From contig NZ_SZWE01000001.1 in assembly GCF_009669325.1 (NCBI RefSeq), positions 2,051,501 through 2,115,500 on the forward strand: 64,000 nucleotides of DNA, given 5' to 3'. The DNA is from Roseovarius bejariae. Lineage in GTDB: Bacteria > Pseudomonadota > Alphaproteobacteria > Rhodobacterales > Rhodobacteraceae. Of this stretch, positions 1 to 8,690 are shown piece after piece. The notes under the pieces are model-generated. The model saw only the letters and a list, made by a program, of their open reading frames with translations. It was not told the DNA's origin and searched no databases. The translations under genes were made by a program, and so were the position numbers. The stretch's first letter is position 1, and every line of letters begins with the position of its first letter.

Positions 1-1007
1 GTCCGATTTTCTGGCACCACTTCACACATGGGGCGTTGCGGGAATATCGTTATCGGCGAGGAAATTGCGCATCGCCATCTTGTTGAGCGGGCCGCCCTTT
101 GCATTCGGAAACAGATACCCTTTTCGAGAATGCGGTTCCGCCAACTCGATGACATGTCGCGCCTCATAACTGAGAGGATCAGTAAACCCTTGGTCGTTAT
201 CTGCCCGGCCCTTGACGTGGAGTGGTGGGATTTCCCAAACGGGACCCAGGACTTGCTCGAAACGCATGTTGTTGACAGAGTCCGCGCGAACCCCCGTCAG
301 GATTAGCATTCTCATTGCCAGTTGTACCGGGTCATCATCTGAAAGGGTTGCATAAAACGCAGGGAGATCTTGCCAAGGAAGTGCCAAATGCGGTGTCGCG
401 CGCTTCTTGTTTTCTTTGAGAATGATAACCGCATCTTCGATAACAGCCCGGTTCAAAAGGAAACATTATTGCGCGCGCGTATTTGAAAACGCTTCTCAGC
501 CGTGGAACAGCCTTCTTGGCGGTCACCGGTTTTTCGTGCCAGATCGGAATCAGGGCATGTGTGATGTCGTCCTGATCGATTTTTACTATTGGCATTTTCA
601 CTAGATTTGACAAAACGTGCAGCCGTAAGGGGGGTGAACCATTCGCCATCCGAGCCATTGTGTTTGAGGCTCTCTTTGTGTGGCTCATAAGCCATCTAGG
701 CCAGAGGCTAGAGCCGACCTTATTTCAGGTTACCTTGTTGAATCCCGAGACGACGCTGTTTGATGGGGTCTGTATCATTGCTGACCTGCTCTCGGGCCGA
801 TGCTGCTTTCTTGCGAGCCTCGGCAAGGCTGACCCGTCCGAATGATCCGAGTCCTATCTCTCGTTGGCGGCCCCAAAGGGTAAAGCGGCAGACCTATTGC
901 GCGCCACCATCGGCGCGCTTATGAAGCCAAAGGCCTTGCTCATCACAATGTTTGCCTGCAGGCAGAGATCTGAGTTGTACGACTGTAAATGCATTAGATT
1001 TTGCCAT
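1..1007 (-). pseudogene. Decayed tyrosine-type integrase (DUF4102 arm domain family)
   Basis: On the minus strand a start at 1007 opens a reading frame beginning MAKSNAFTVVQLRSLPAGK, which resembles the arm-type DNA-binding domain of phage/island integrases (GLWLHKR, GLGSFGRVSLAEARKKA). An in-frame TAG at 894-896 interrupts that domain and further stops follow near 695-720. The core-binding segment (NLVKMPIVKIDQDDITHAL, PIWHEKPVTAKKAV) reappears in another frame at about 480-610. The catalytic start (LPWQDLPAFYATL, LILTGVR with the first catalytic Arg) lies in a third frame at 22-456 and stops at the position of the usual PHGFR motif. Several frameshifts and stops make it non-functional. No tRNA adjoins it on this side. 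The family call is strong; the origin of the parent element is unknown. Confidence 0.85.
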
Positions 1008-1192
1008 GATATTATCCCTTCTTTTCTATACTTTCTGGCGTGAAACTGCCGGGCTCATTCCGGGATGTGATAATACAATAAATCACGGAAATTTAAGGAA
1101 AATTAATTCCGGTGGCACCCAATGAGAACGTATGACACAAAAAGGATACCCCTCCGGCGGGGATATTTGGAAAAAGAAGAAAGGGCAGGGGC

Positions 1193-2158
1193 ATGGATAT
1201 TACAGTGACGCGCGATGTTTTCCGGCTGGCGCAGGTTTTTACCATCAGCCGGGGCTCGCGCACGCTGGCCGAGGTTTTGACCGTTCGGGTGAGCGAGGGC
1301 GGCGTGACCGGCTGGGGCGAATGTGTGCCCTATGCGCGGTATGACGAAACCTTGGAGTCGGTGACGGCAGAGATCGAAGGGTTGCCTGAGGTCTTTGACC
1401 GGGCGGCGTTGCAGGGTTTGTTGCCTGCCGGGGCCGCGCGCAATGCGGTGGATTGCGCCCTGTGGGATCTGGAGGCCAAGCAAGCGGGCAAACGTGTTTG
1501 GGAGTTGGCCGGGTTGCCCGCGCCGGGGCCGGAGGTGACGGCCTATACCCTGTCGCTGGATGAGCCCGAGGCGATGCGCGCGCAGGCGGCGGAGCATGTG
1601 CACCGACCGCTTTTGAAGATCAAGCTGGGCACGCCGGATGACATGCCACGTCTGGAGGCGGTGCGCGCCGGTGCGCCCGAGGCACGGATCATCGTGGATG
1701 CAAACGAGGGCTGGTCGGCGGAGGTTTACGCCGATCTGGCGCCGCATCTGGTGCGCCTCGGCGTGAGTCTTGTGGAGCAACCTTTGCCCGCGGGGGAGGA
1801 CGAGGCCCTGATCGGGATGGAGCGGCCCGTGCCGGTCTGTGCCGATGAGTCCTGTCATGATCGGGAAAGCCTGCCGGGGCTGAAGGGCAAGTATGACGTG
1901 GTGAACATCAAGCTGGACAAGACCGGGGGCCTGACCGAGGCCTTGGCCCTGCGCGAAGTGGCTTTGGCCGAAGGGTACAAGGTGATGGTCGGCTGCATGG
2001 TCGGCAGCTCGCTTGCCATGGCGCCTGCGACATTGGTGGCGCAAGGCGCCTTGGTAACAGACCTTGACGGCCCGCTTCTTCTGGCAGAAGACCGGGACAA
2101 CGCTTTGATATTCGATGAGGCCGGGGTGCATCCGCCCAAAGCGGCGCTCTGGGGCTGA
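1193..2158 (+). CDS. dgcA: Enolase-superfamily dipeptide epimerase / N-acetyl-D-glutamate racemase (DgcA type)
   Basis: A 321-residue member of the muconate-lactonising-enzyme subgroup. Visible active-site elements are the KxK pair in LLKIKLGTPD, metal ligands in IIVDANEGW, LVEQPLP and CADESCHD, and the opposite-face Lys in NIKLDKTGGL. Relatives epimerise L-Ala-D/L-Glu from peptidoglycan or racemise N-acetyl-D-glutamate in D-Glu catabolism (DgcA). The dgcN acyltransferase often found beside dgcA is not upstream; instead a D-amino-acid transaminase follows 11 bp downstream, which still points to D-Glu/D-Ala turnover. The start at 1193 has a purine-rich AGGGCAGGGGC leader. The precise substrate is not resolved by sequence alone. 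Confidence 0.82.
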   Translation: MDITVTRDVFRLAQVFTISRGSRTLAEVLTVRVSEGGVTGWGECVPYARYDETLESVTAEIEGLPEVFDRAALQGLLPAGAARNAVDCALWDLEAKQAGKRVWELAGLPAPGPEVTAYTLSLDEPEAMRAQAAEHVHRPLLKIKLGTPDDMPRLEAVRAGAPEARIIVDANEGWSAEVYADLAPHLVRLGVSLVEQPLPAGEDEALIGMERPVPVCADESCHDRESLPGLKGKYDVVNIKLDKTGGLTEALALREVALAEGYKVMVGCMVGSSLAMAPATLVAQGALVTDLDGPLLLAEDRDNALIFDEAGVHPPKAALWG

Positions 2159-2169
2159 GGAGAGACGAC

Positions 2170-3033
2170 ATGACCCGAACCGTTTACGTGAATGGTGAGT
2201 ACCTGCCGGAGGGCGAGGCCACGGTTTCGATTTTCGACCGTGGGTTCCTGATGGCCGATGGGGTGTACGAGGTGACCAGCGTGCTGGGTGGCAAGCTGAT
2301 TGATTTCGCGGGTCATGCGAAGCGATTGGAACGCTCGCTGAACGAGCTGGACATGACGTATCCGCCCGAGTTCGACGATCTGCTGGAGATTCATCGCGAG
2401 TTGGTGACGCGGAACGGGATCGAGGACGGGTTGATCTATCTTCAGGTCACGCGCGGCAGCGATGGCGACCGCGATTTCGCCTTTCCCGACGCCGAGACCA
2501 CCCGGCCCACCGTGGTTCTTTTCACCCAGTCCAAGCCCGGCCTTGCCAACAGCCCGCAGGCGGACAAGGGGTTGAAGATCATCAGTATCGACGACGTGCG
2601 CTGGGGCCGTCGGGATATCAAGACGGTGCAACTTCTTTACCCCTCGATGGGCAAGATGATGGCCAAGGCCGCCGGGTGCGACGATGCCTGGATGATCGAG
2701 GATGGCTTTGTCACCGAGGGGACCAGCAACAACGCCTATATCGTGAAGGGTGGCAAGATCATCACCCGGCAGCTTTCCAACGACATCCTGCACGGGATCA
2801 CCCGTGCCGCCGTGCTGCGCTTTGCGCGGGAGGCGCAGATGGAGGTCGAGGAACGCTCGTTCACCATCGACGAGGCGAAAGAGGCGGACGAGGCTTTTGT
2901 CACCTCGGCCAGTGCCTTTGTCATGCCGGTGGTGGAAATCGACGGTGACAGCCTTGGGGGTGGCACACCGGGGCCGGTGGCCAAGCGGCTGCGTGAGATT
3001 TACCTTGATGAGAGCCTGAAAGCCGCGATCTGA
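2170..3033 (+). CDS. dat: D-amino-acid transaminase (class IV PLP aminotransferase)
   Basis: 287 residues, normal length for D-alanine/branched-chain class IV aminotransferases. The fold start (VYVNGEYLPEGEATVSIFDR), the PLP lysine in RRDIKTVQLLYPSM and the cofactor-contacting Glu in GFVTEGTSNNAYIV are present. It interconverts D-amino acids with 2-oxo acids, for example D-Ala + 2-oxoglutarate to pyruvate + D-Glu. It lies 11 bp after the epimerase gene on the same strand with an AGGAGAG ribosome site, so the two are probably one operon for D-amino acid use or peptidoglycan recycling. IlvE-like activity cannot be excluded, but a separate ilvE exists at 45664-46530. Confidence 0.85.
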   Translation: MTRTVYVNGEYLPEGEATVSIFDRGFLMADGVYEVTSVLGGKLIDFAGHAKRLERSLNELDMTYPPEFDDLLEIHRELVTRNGIEDGLIYLQVTRGSDGDRDFAFPDAETTRPTVVLFTQSKPGLANSPQADKGLKIISIDDVRWGRRDIKTVQLLYPSMGKMMAKAAGCDDAWMIEDGFVTEGTSNNAYIVKGGKIITRQLSNDILHGITRAAVLRFAREAQMEVEERSFTIDEAKEADEAFVTSASAFVMPVVEIDGDSLGGGTPGPVAKRLREIYLDESLKAAI

Positions 3034-3159
3034 CACGGCGGACAGGCGGACAAGGGCAACAGGCCGCGCTTCAAGGCGTGGCCTGTGTTCGTGTTTCAAG
3101 ACCGACTTGAACGCATCCGCGCCCAAGCGCATGTTGTGAGCCACAGACAGGAGGACCCC

Positions 3160-3474
3160 ATGGACGACCAGACCCGTATCGAATTGGAAGCCGCTGCCTT
3201 CCGCGCCTTGCGCGAGCATCTGATGGAAAAGCGGACCGATGTGCAGAACATTGACCTGATGAACCTTGGCGGGTTTTGCCGCAATTGCCTGAGCCGCTGG
3301 TATCAGGAGGCCGCGAACGCGCGCGGCATCGAGATGTCCAAGGATGAGGCGCGCGAGATTTTCTATGGCATGCCTTATGACGAGTGGAAGGCCAAGTATC
3401 AGACCGAGGCCAGCACCGATCAGCAGGACGCCTTCAAGAAATCCTTTGCCGAGAACGTGGGCGAGGGCGGTTGA
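3160..3474 (+). CDS. DUF1244 domain protein
   Basis: A 104-residue soluble protein whose central segment [20 protein letters not shown] and the following [16 protein letters not shown] are typical of the DUF1244 family, small alpha-helical proteins common in alphaproteobacteria and of unknown function. The start at 3160 was preferred over an upstream in-frame start because of the AGGAGG five bases before it. The CxxC pair could bind metal, but this is not established. It sits between the D-amino-acid genes and msrBA. Confidence 0.85.
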   Translation: MDDQTRIELEAAAFRALREHLMEKRTDVQNIDLMNLGGFCRNCLSRWYQEAANARGIEMSKDEAREIFYGMPYDEWKAKYQTEASTDQQDAFKKSFAENVGEGG

Positions 3475-3535
3475 ACCCTTTCAAACGCGCCCTTTCGCCC
3501 CATGTTATATGGTAAACAGGACACGGGAGGGCCGA

Positions 3536-3985
3536 ATGGCGAAATACGAGAAGAACCCGGATGCTATCGCGGCGCTGGAGCCTGAAGAGTTTTGGGTGAC
3601 TCAGGAAAACGGAACCGAGCGCCCCGGCACCGGCAAGTACCTTGAGAACAAGGAGCCGGGGATTTACGTGGATGTTGTCTCGGGTGAGCCTTTGTTTGCC
3701 TCGGCGGACAAGTACGAATCGGGCTGTGGCTGGCCGAGTTTCACCAAGCCGATCGAGCCCGCGCATGTGAATGAGCTGACCGATACCAGCCACGGCATGG
3801 TGCGAACCGAGGTCCGCAGCACCCATGGCGACAGTCACCTTGGCCATGTCTTTCCCGACGGGCCGCAAGATCGCGGCGGGCTACGCTATTGCATCAACTC
3901 CGCCGCCCTGCGGTTCATCCATCGCGACGAGATGGAGGCCGAAGGGTATGGCGATTACCTGGATCAAGTGGAGGACGTGAGATGA
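3536..3985 (+). CDS. msrB: Peptide-methionine (R)-S-oxide reductase MsrB
   Basis: 149 residues. It reduces the R epimer of methionine sulfoxide in proteins. The catalytic Cys is in [11 protein letters not shown] and a second, likely resolving Cys is in SGCGWPSF. The two CxxC zinc pairs of many MsrB enzymes are missing ([12 protein letters not shown] where IYVCxxC is usual), so this is the non-zinc, two-cysteine type. The start at 3536 follows CGGGAGGGCCGA, discarding a long upstream extension that overlaps the DUF1244 gene. Its TGA overlaps the msrA start codon (ATGA), so the two are translationally coupled. Confidence 0.93.
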   Translation: MAKYEKNPDAIAALEPEEFWVTQENGTERPGTGKYLENKEPGIYVDVVSGEPLFASADKYESGCGWPSFTKPIEPAHVNELTDTSHGMVRTEVRSTHGDSHLGHVFPDGPQDRGGLRYCINSAALRFIHRDEMEAEGYGDYLDQVEDVR

Positions 3986-4488
3986 GCGAACGTGCAGTTC
4001 TGGCCGGTGGGTGTTTCTGGGGAATGCAGGATTTGATCCGGGGTATGGATGGGGTGATCTCGACCCGGGTGGGATACACCGGGGGCGATGTGCCCAATGC
4101 AACCTATCGTAACCACGGCACCCACGCCGAGGGGATCGAGGTGATGTTCGATCCTGAACGGATCAGTTACCGGAAGTTGTTGGAGTTCTTTTTCCAGATC
4201 CATGACCCCACCACGCTGAACCGGCAGGGCAATGATGTGGGGCTGAGCTATCGTTCGGCCATCTATTATTGCAATGACGAGCAGAAGGCCGTGGCGCAGG
4301 ATACCATTGCCGATGTGGAGGCCAGCGGTATCTGGCCCGGCAAGGTGGTGACCGAGGTGGAGCCGGTGGGTGATTTCTGGGAGGCCGAGCCGGAGCATCA
4401 GGATTATCTTGAGCGCTTCCCGAATGGGTACACATGCCATTTCCCGCGCGCTGATTGGGTATTGCCCAAGCGGGATGCGGCGGAATAG
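3982..4488 (+). CDS. msrA: Peptide-methionine (S)-S-oxide reductase MsrA
   Basis: 168 residues. Near the N terminus lies the catalytic GGCFWGMQ motif, followed by TRVGYTGG and the conserved YRSAIYY and EPEHQDYLE segments. It reduces the S epimer of methionine sulfoxide and so complements MsrB, its overlapping upstream neighbour. No signal peptide is seen, so both act in the cytoplasm. An intrinsic terminator closes the unit about 25 bp after the stop. Confidence 0.95.
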   Translation: MSERAVLAGGCFWGMQDLIRGMDGVISTRVGYTGGDVPNATYRNHGTHAEGIEVMFDPERISYRKLLEFFFQIHDPTTLNRQGNDVGLSYRSAIYYCNDEQKAVAQDTIADVEASGIWPGKVVTEVEPVGDFWEAEPEHQDYLERFPNGYTCHFPRADWVLPKRDAAE

Positions 4489-4511
4489 CGGGCCTGCGGC
4501 CCGGGAGGAAT

Positions 4512-4541
4512 AGCCCTGCGTGATCGTCGCGCGGGGCTTTT
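4512..4541 (+). terminator. Intrinsic terminator after msrA
   Basis: A 9-bp stem AGCCCTGCG / CGCGGGGCT (one G-T pair) is followed by TTT. It lies 24 bp past the msrA stop and ends the msrBA unit. Confidence 0.75.
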
Positions 4542-4653
4542 GTGTGCTTTGCCCATGGAGTTGCGGGGTCAATCGTGCAGACACAGGGGCAGTTCAGGGT
4601 GATTGACCTTTGCCGCATCGGGGCGCATGGGTTGGTCATTAGGAGATGCGCCA

Positions 4654-5577
4654 ATGAGTCCTTTCAAGGGTATTGCCCTGAAACTCTGTTCCGTGATGTT
4701 GTTCGTGGTGATGTCGGCCTTGATCAAGGCGGCGTCCGATACTGTTCCGCCCGGTGAAGCGGTTTTTTTTCGCTCGTTCTTTGCCATTCCGGTGATCCTG
4801 ACATGGCTGGCCCTGCGCGGTGATCTGCGCACCGGACTGAAGGTGAAATCGCCCATGGGGCATTTCTGGCGCGGGGTGGTGGGCACCACGGCGATGGGGC
4901 TTATGTTTGCCGGGCTGGGCCTGTTGCCCCTGCCCGAGGTCACGGCGCTGGGCTATACCGCGCCGCTGTTGACGGTGGTCTTCGCCGCGATGTTTCTGGA
5001 CGAACGGGTGGGCCTGTTCCGCATCGGGGCGGTGGCGCTGGGCATGATCGGGGTCTTGATCGTGCTGTCGCCGCGCCTGAGCACCCTGTCGGGGCCGACC
5101 GTGGAAACAGCGCAGGCTGTGGGGGCGGTTCTGGTGTTGTTGGGGGCGGTATGTGCAGCGCTGGCCCAGATTTATATCCGCAAGCTGGTGGCGAGCGAGG
5201 AAACAAGCGCGATCGTGTTCTACTTCTCGATGACCTCGACGTTGTTGTCGCTGCTGACCATTCCCTTTGGATGGGCAATTCCGGGTGGAACAGAGACGAT
5301 TTACCTGATCCTTGCGGGGCTTTTGGGTGGCACGGCGCAGATTTTCCTGACTTCGGCCTACCGCTTTGCCGATGCCAGTGTGGTGGCCCCCTTCGATTAT
5401 GCCTCGATGCTGTTTGCCTTGGGGATCGGCTATGTCTTTTTCGACGAAGTGCCGACCGGGCCTATGCTGATCGGCGCGGGTCTGGTGATCCTTGCCGGGA
5501 TCATCATCATCCTGCGTGAACGGCACCTGGGGTTGAAGCGTGGCAAGGCGCGGGCGTTGCGCACGCCGCAGGGTTAG
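4654..5577 (+). CDS. EamA/DMT-family inner-membrane transporter
   Basis: 307 residues with about ten hydrophobic helices forming two EamA repeats, the second starting near AVCAALAQIYIRKLV. Members of the drug/metabolite transporter family export amino acids, nucleobases or other metabolites. The second repeat contains the family-typical segment AQIFLTSAYRFADASVVAPFDY (given here as one continuous family signature split across helices). The start at 4654 has AGGAGA 8 bases upstream. It is preceded by a terminator and is followed by a convergent oxidoreductase gene, so it is probably monocistronic. The substrate is unknown. Confidence 0.85.
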   Translation: MSPFKGIALKLCSVMLFVVMSALIKAASDTVPPGEAVFFRSFFAIPVILTWLALRGDLRTGLKVKSPMGHFWRGVVGTTAMGLMFAGLGLLPLPEVTALGYTAPLLTVVFAAMFLDERVGLFRIGAVALGMIGVLIVLSPRLSTLSGPTVETAQAVGAVLVLLGAVCAALAQIYIRKLVASEETSAIVFYFSMTSTLLSLLTIPFGWAIPGGTETIYLILAGLLGGTAQIFLTSAYRFADASVVAPFDYASMLFALGIGYVFFDEVPTGPMLIGAGLVILAGIIIILRERHLGLKRGKARALRTPQG

Positions 5578-5580
5578 AGC

Positions 5581-6906
5581 CTATTGCCCCGTCAAATGCG
5601 CCGCCGCATAGGGCGGCCAGAGCCACGCGCGCCGCAGGCGGCCCAAGGGGAAGCGCCGGGGCGGTTTGCGCATGATTTCGGGGTACATGGGTGTCGGCGT
5701 CTTGTCTTGCGCCAGATCGGCAAGGAGTGTCCCTGCGTGGCTGCCCATGGCAACGCCGTTGCCCTGATAGCTAAGCGCGGTGAAGGCGCTGGGCATCTCG
5801 GGGATCGGGCCGCAATAGGGGGTCATATCGCGTGAAACGCTCAGCAAGCCATTCCAACTGTAGGGCGTGTCGATATGCGCCCAGGCGGGGAACATCCGTT
5901 CGAAATGCTGGCGGATGGTGCGGTGCATCCGCGCGTCCCATTTGGGCGAACTGAACAAGCCGCCGCGCATCCCGAACAGGAACCGGCGGTTCGGCATCAG
6001 GCGGAAGTAATGCAGGAAGAACCGCTCGTCATAGGCCATCTGCTCGGTGGACCAGCCTTGGGCGGCGATTTCTTCCTCCGATAGCGTGCGGGTGACCAGC
6101 ACGTTGGATTGTGCGGGCAGGTAGCGGGCGCGCATCCATTCGGGCAGGTCATCCGAGGAATAGCCGTTGGTCGCCACGATCAGGCGCTTGGCGGTGATCT
6201 GTGCACTGTCGCTGTGCAGGGTGAAGCCCTGTCCGTGGTCGATGCGGCGCACCGGACTGTGGGAAAAGATACGGGCGCCCGCATCGGTTGCGGCACGGGC
6301 GAGGCCAAGGGCGTATTTTGCCGGGTTGAGGCCAAAACCCACCGGGATCGACATACCGCAATGGAAAGGCCCTGACATGCCAAGCCCGGCCAGTTGGGCG
6401 TTCTGGTGGATGTCGGGGGTGATGCCGAGGTCGGAGTGAACGCGCTCGGCCTCTTTTTCGAATTCGGTAAGGGATTTGGGTGTAAAGCCCATGATGGTTT
6501 CGCCGTTGGAATGGCGGTCAACGTCAAGACCCAGGCGGGTGATCAGGGAGTCGACGGTTTCGACCGCGGCCATCTCGGTCTGGCGGGCCTCGACGCGGGC
6601 GGCTTCGCCGTGCAGGCGGGCGATGACGCCGTCGGGGGCCCCGAACCCACCCAGACAGCAAAAGCCGCCGTTGCGGCCCGAGGCGCCCCACCCGGGGCTT
6701 TGCGCGTCAAGCACCACCACATCGGCACCGCCCTCGGCCAGATGCAGGGCGGCGGACAGGCCGGTGAAGCCCGCCCCGATCACCGCCACATCGCAGGACA
6801 GGGGACCGGAGGCCGTAGACAAGGCCGGATCAGAGACTGTATCGGCCCAATAGCAGGCTGCGCGCGGGCCTGCGCCATAGGTATACGGTGGAAAGACCTG
6901 TTTCAT
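5581..6906 (-). CDS. FAD-dependent oxidoreductase, PuuB-like amine oxidase
   Basis: 441 residues. The N-terminal dinucleotide-binding motif VIGAGFTGLSAALHLAEGG and the GASGRNGGF motif are those of the DAO/gamma-glutamylputrescine oxidase family. The C-terminal segment FTALSYQGNGVAMGSHAG completes the FAD domain. Its start overlaps the end of the PotI-like gene by 4 bp, so it is the last gene of the polyamine import operon. The likely role is oxidative deamination of putrescine or a gamma-glutamylated derivative, with H2O2 production. No glutamate-putrescine ligase (PuuA) is in the window, so the exact substrate stays open. Confidence 0.85.
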   Translation of the reverse strand: MKQVFPPYTYGAGPRAACYWADTVSDPALSTASGPLSCDVAVIGAGFTGLSAALHLAEGGADVVVLDAQSPGWGASGRNGGFCCLGGFGAPDGVIARLHGEAARVEARQTEMAAVETVDSLITRLGLDVDRHSNGETIMGFTPKSLTEFEKEAERVHSDLGITPDIHQNAQLAGLGMSGPFHCGMSIPVGFGLNPAKYALGLARAATDAGARIFSHSPVRRIDHGQGFTLHSDSAQITAKRLIVATNGYSSDDLPEWMRARYLPAQSNVLVTRTLSEEEIAAQGWSTEQMAYDERFFLHYFRLMPNRRFLFGMRGGLFSSPKWDARMHRTIRQHFERMFPAWAHIDTPYSWNGLLSVSRDMTPYCGPIPEMPSAFTALSYQGNGVAMGSHAGTLLADLAQDKTPTPMYPEIMRKPPRRFPLGRLRRAWLWPPYAAAHLTGQ

Positions 6907-7718
6907 GCGCGCTCGGCGGCGCGTTCTTCCGCCTCTTGCCTCAGGGCCGCGCGCTTGGTGATCAGCGAGGCGGTGATCACCCCGACGGCGACAATCGCGA
7001 TCAGCAAGGTCGAGAGCGCGTTGATTTCCGGGCTGACGCCAAGGCGGATCGACGACCAGATCTTGATCGGCAGGGTGGTGGCCGAGGGGCCGGCGGTGAA
7101 CGACGCGATCACCAGATCGTCAAGCGAGAGGGTAAAGGCCAGCAACCAGCCCGAGATCACGGCAGGCGCGATGATCGGCAGGGTGACAAGACGGAAGGCC
7201 TCCATCGCGGTGCAGCCCAGATCAAGCGCGGCCTCTTCGAGGGAGCGGTCGAAACTGACGAGGCGCGAGGAGACCACTACCGAGACATAGCACATCGAGA
7301 ATGTCGTATGGGCAAGGATGATGGTCAGCACCCCGCGATCCAGCCCGATCCCGATGAACAAGAGCAGCAGCGACAGGCCGGTGATCACCTCGGGCATGAC
7401 AAGCGGTGCATAGATCATGCCGGAAAACAGGGTGCGGCCCGCGAAACGCCCCGCCCGGACCAGCACATAGGCGGCCATGGTGCCAAGCACCGTGGCAATG
7501 GTGGAGCTGATGACCGCCACCTGAAGCGTGACCCATGCGGCATCCAGAAACGCCTCGTTCTGCAGCAGGGTGCCGTACCACTTGGTCGAGAACCCCGCCC
7601 AGACGGTGACGAGCTTGGAGTCGTTGAAGCTGTAGACGATGAGGATCACCATCGGCAGGTAAAGAAAGGCAAAGCCAAGCGTGAGGGACGTGGCATTGAA
7701 CCATGTGAAACGTCTCAT
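6903..7718 (-). CDS. potI: Polyamine ABC transporter permease, PotI/PotC type
   Basis: 271 residues with six predicted transmembrane helices and the cytoplasmic EAA loop (SLEEAALDLGCTAMEAFRLV) that contacts the ATPase. Its paired permease lies just upstream. It forms half of the inner-membrane channel for putrescine/polyamine import. The gene is separated from potH by 79 bp that hold a double hairpin, unlike the tight spacing in the rest of the operon. Confidence 0.9.
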   Translation of the reverse strand: MRRFTWFNATSLTLGFAFLYLPMVILIVYSFNDSKLVTVWAGFSTKWYGTLLQNEAFLDAAWVTLQVAVISSTIATVLGTMAAYVLVRAGRFAGRTLFSGMIYAPLVMPEVITGLSLLLLFIGIGLDRGVLTIILAHTTFSMCYVSVVVSSRLVSFDRSLEEAALDLGCTAMEAFRLVTLPIIAPAVISGWLLAFTLSLDDLVIASFTAGPSATTLPIKIWSSIRLGVSPEINALSTLLIAIVAVGVITASLITKRAALRQEAEERAAERA

Positions 7719-7736
7719 GCGATGTCCTCCGGCATG

Positions 7737-7783
7737 CCGATTTCTTGAAAAGAAATCGGTCCGAAATCTTTTGAAGATTTCGG
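7737..7783. repeat. Doublet of perfect hairpins between potH and potI
   Basis: Two 23-base palindromic units stand side by side, separated by one T. The first has arms CCGATTTCTT / AAGAAATCGG with loop GAA, the second CCGAAATCTT / AAGATTTCGG with loop TTG. A similar doublet occurs at 37182-37226. Neither has a U-tract suited to termination, so they look like a dispersed REP-like element or mRNA-processing site. Confidence 0.75.
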
Positions 7784-7797
7784 CTGTGTCGCGGTCC

Positions 7798-8688
7798 TCA
7801 TTCCTCGGCCTCCCGCTGTTTCTGTTCGTTGCGCTGGAACAGGATGATCGGCACGATCAGGATCAGCAGCAGGATCACCGCCACGGCCGAGGCCACCGGC
7901 CAATCGCGGTTATTGAAGAATTCCTCCCACAGGACCTTGCCGATCATCAGGGTGTCGGACCCGCCCAGAAGCGCGGGAATGACGAATTCACCGATGGTCG
8001 GGATGAAGACAAGGAAACACCCCGCGATGATCCCATTGCGGGACAGCGGAAAGGTTACCAGCCAAAACGCCTGCATCCGGGAACAGCCCAGATCCTCGGC
8101 GGCTTCCAGAAGCGAGGCATCCATCCGTTCAAGCGTGGAATAGATGGGCAGGATCATGAAGGGAAGGTAGGTATATACGATGCCGATATAGACCGCCGTA
8201 TTGGTGTTGAGGATCATCAGCGGTTCGGAAATCAGGCCCATGCCGATAAGCAACTGGTTCAGGTAGCCTTCGGTCGAGAGAATCCCCATCCACGAATAGA
8301 CCCGGATCAGGAAACTGGTCCAGAACGGCAGGATCACCAGCATCATCAGGGTGGGCCGCCAGTGGTCGGGCGCGTTGGCCATGCCATAGGCAATGGGGTA
8401 GCCCACCAGAAGCGTGCAGAAGGTGGCGATCACGGCAATTTTCACCGATGACAGGTAGGCCTTCCAATACAGGTCATCGGTGGTCAGGAAGGTGAAATTC
8501 TCGAAATCCAGACTGCCGAAGAAAGATTTTATCCCCTCCCACCCGGTGGTGAGGTCCAAAGTCGGGCTATAGGGCGGGATCGACAGGGCATAGTCGCTGA
8601 GCGAGATTTTCAGCACGATGATGAAAGGCACCAGGAACAGCGCCAGAAGCCACAGGTAGGGGACAGCGATAAGGGCCACGCGCCGCAT
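7798..8688 (-). CDS. potH: Polyamine ABC transporter permease, PotH/PotB type
   Basis: 296 residues with about six transmembrane helices, starting with MRRVALIAVPYLWLLALF. The EAA loop LLEAAEDLGCSRMQAFWLVT is clear. The start at 8688 was chosen because it gives a normal PotH N terminus and lies 2 bp from the stop of the ATPase gene. The open frame continues 21 codons further up into that gene. Together with PotI it forms the membrane channel. Confidence 0.9.
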   Translation of the reverse strand: MRRVALIAVPYLWLLALFLVPFIIVLKISLSDYALSIPPYSPTLDLTTGWEGIKSFFGSLDFENFTFLTTDDLYWKAYLSSVKIAVIATFCTLLVGYPIAYGMANAPDHWRPTLMMLVILPFWTSFLIRVYSWMGILSTEGYLNQLLIGMGLISEPLMILNTNTAVYIGIVYTYLPFMILPIYSTLERMDASLLEAAEDLGCSRMQAFWLVTFPLSRNGIIAGCFLVFIPTIGEFVIPALLGGSDTLMIGKVLWEEFFNNRDWPVASAVAVILLLILIVPIILFQRNEQKQREAEE

Positions 8689-8690
8689 GA

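Noticed and set aside
1855..3219. 454-codon open frame antisense to the epimerase and transaminase genes
   Set aside because: Both sense genes are strongly supported by active-site motifs.
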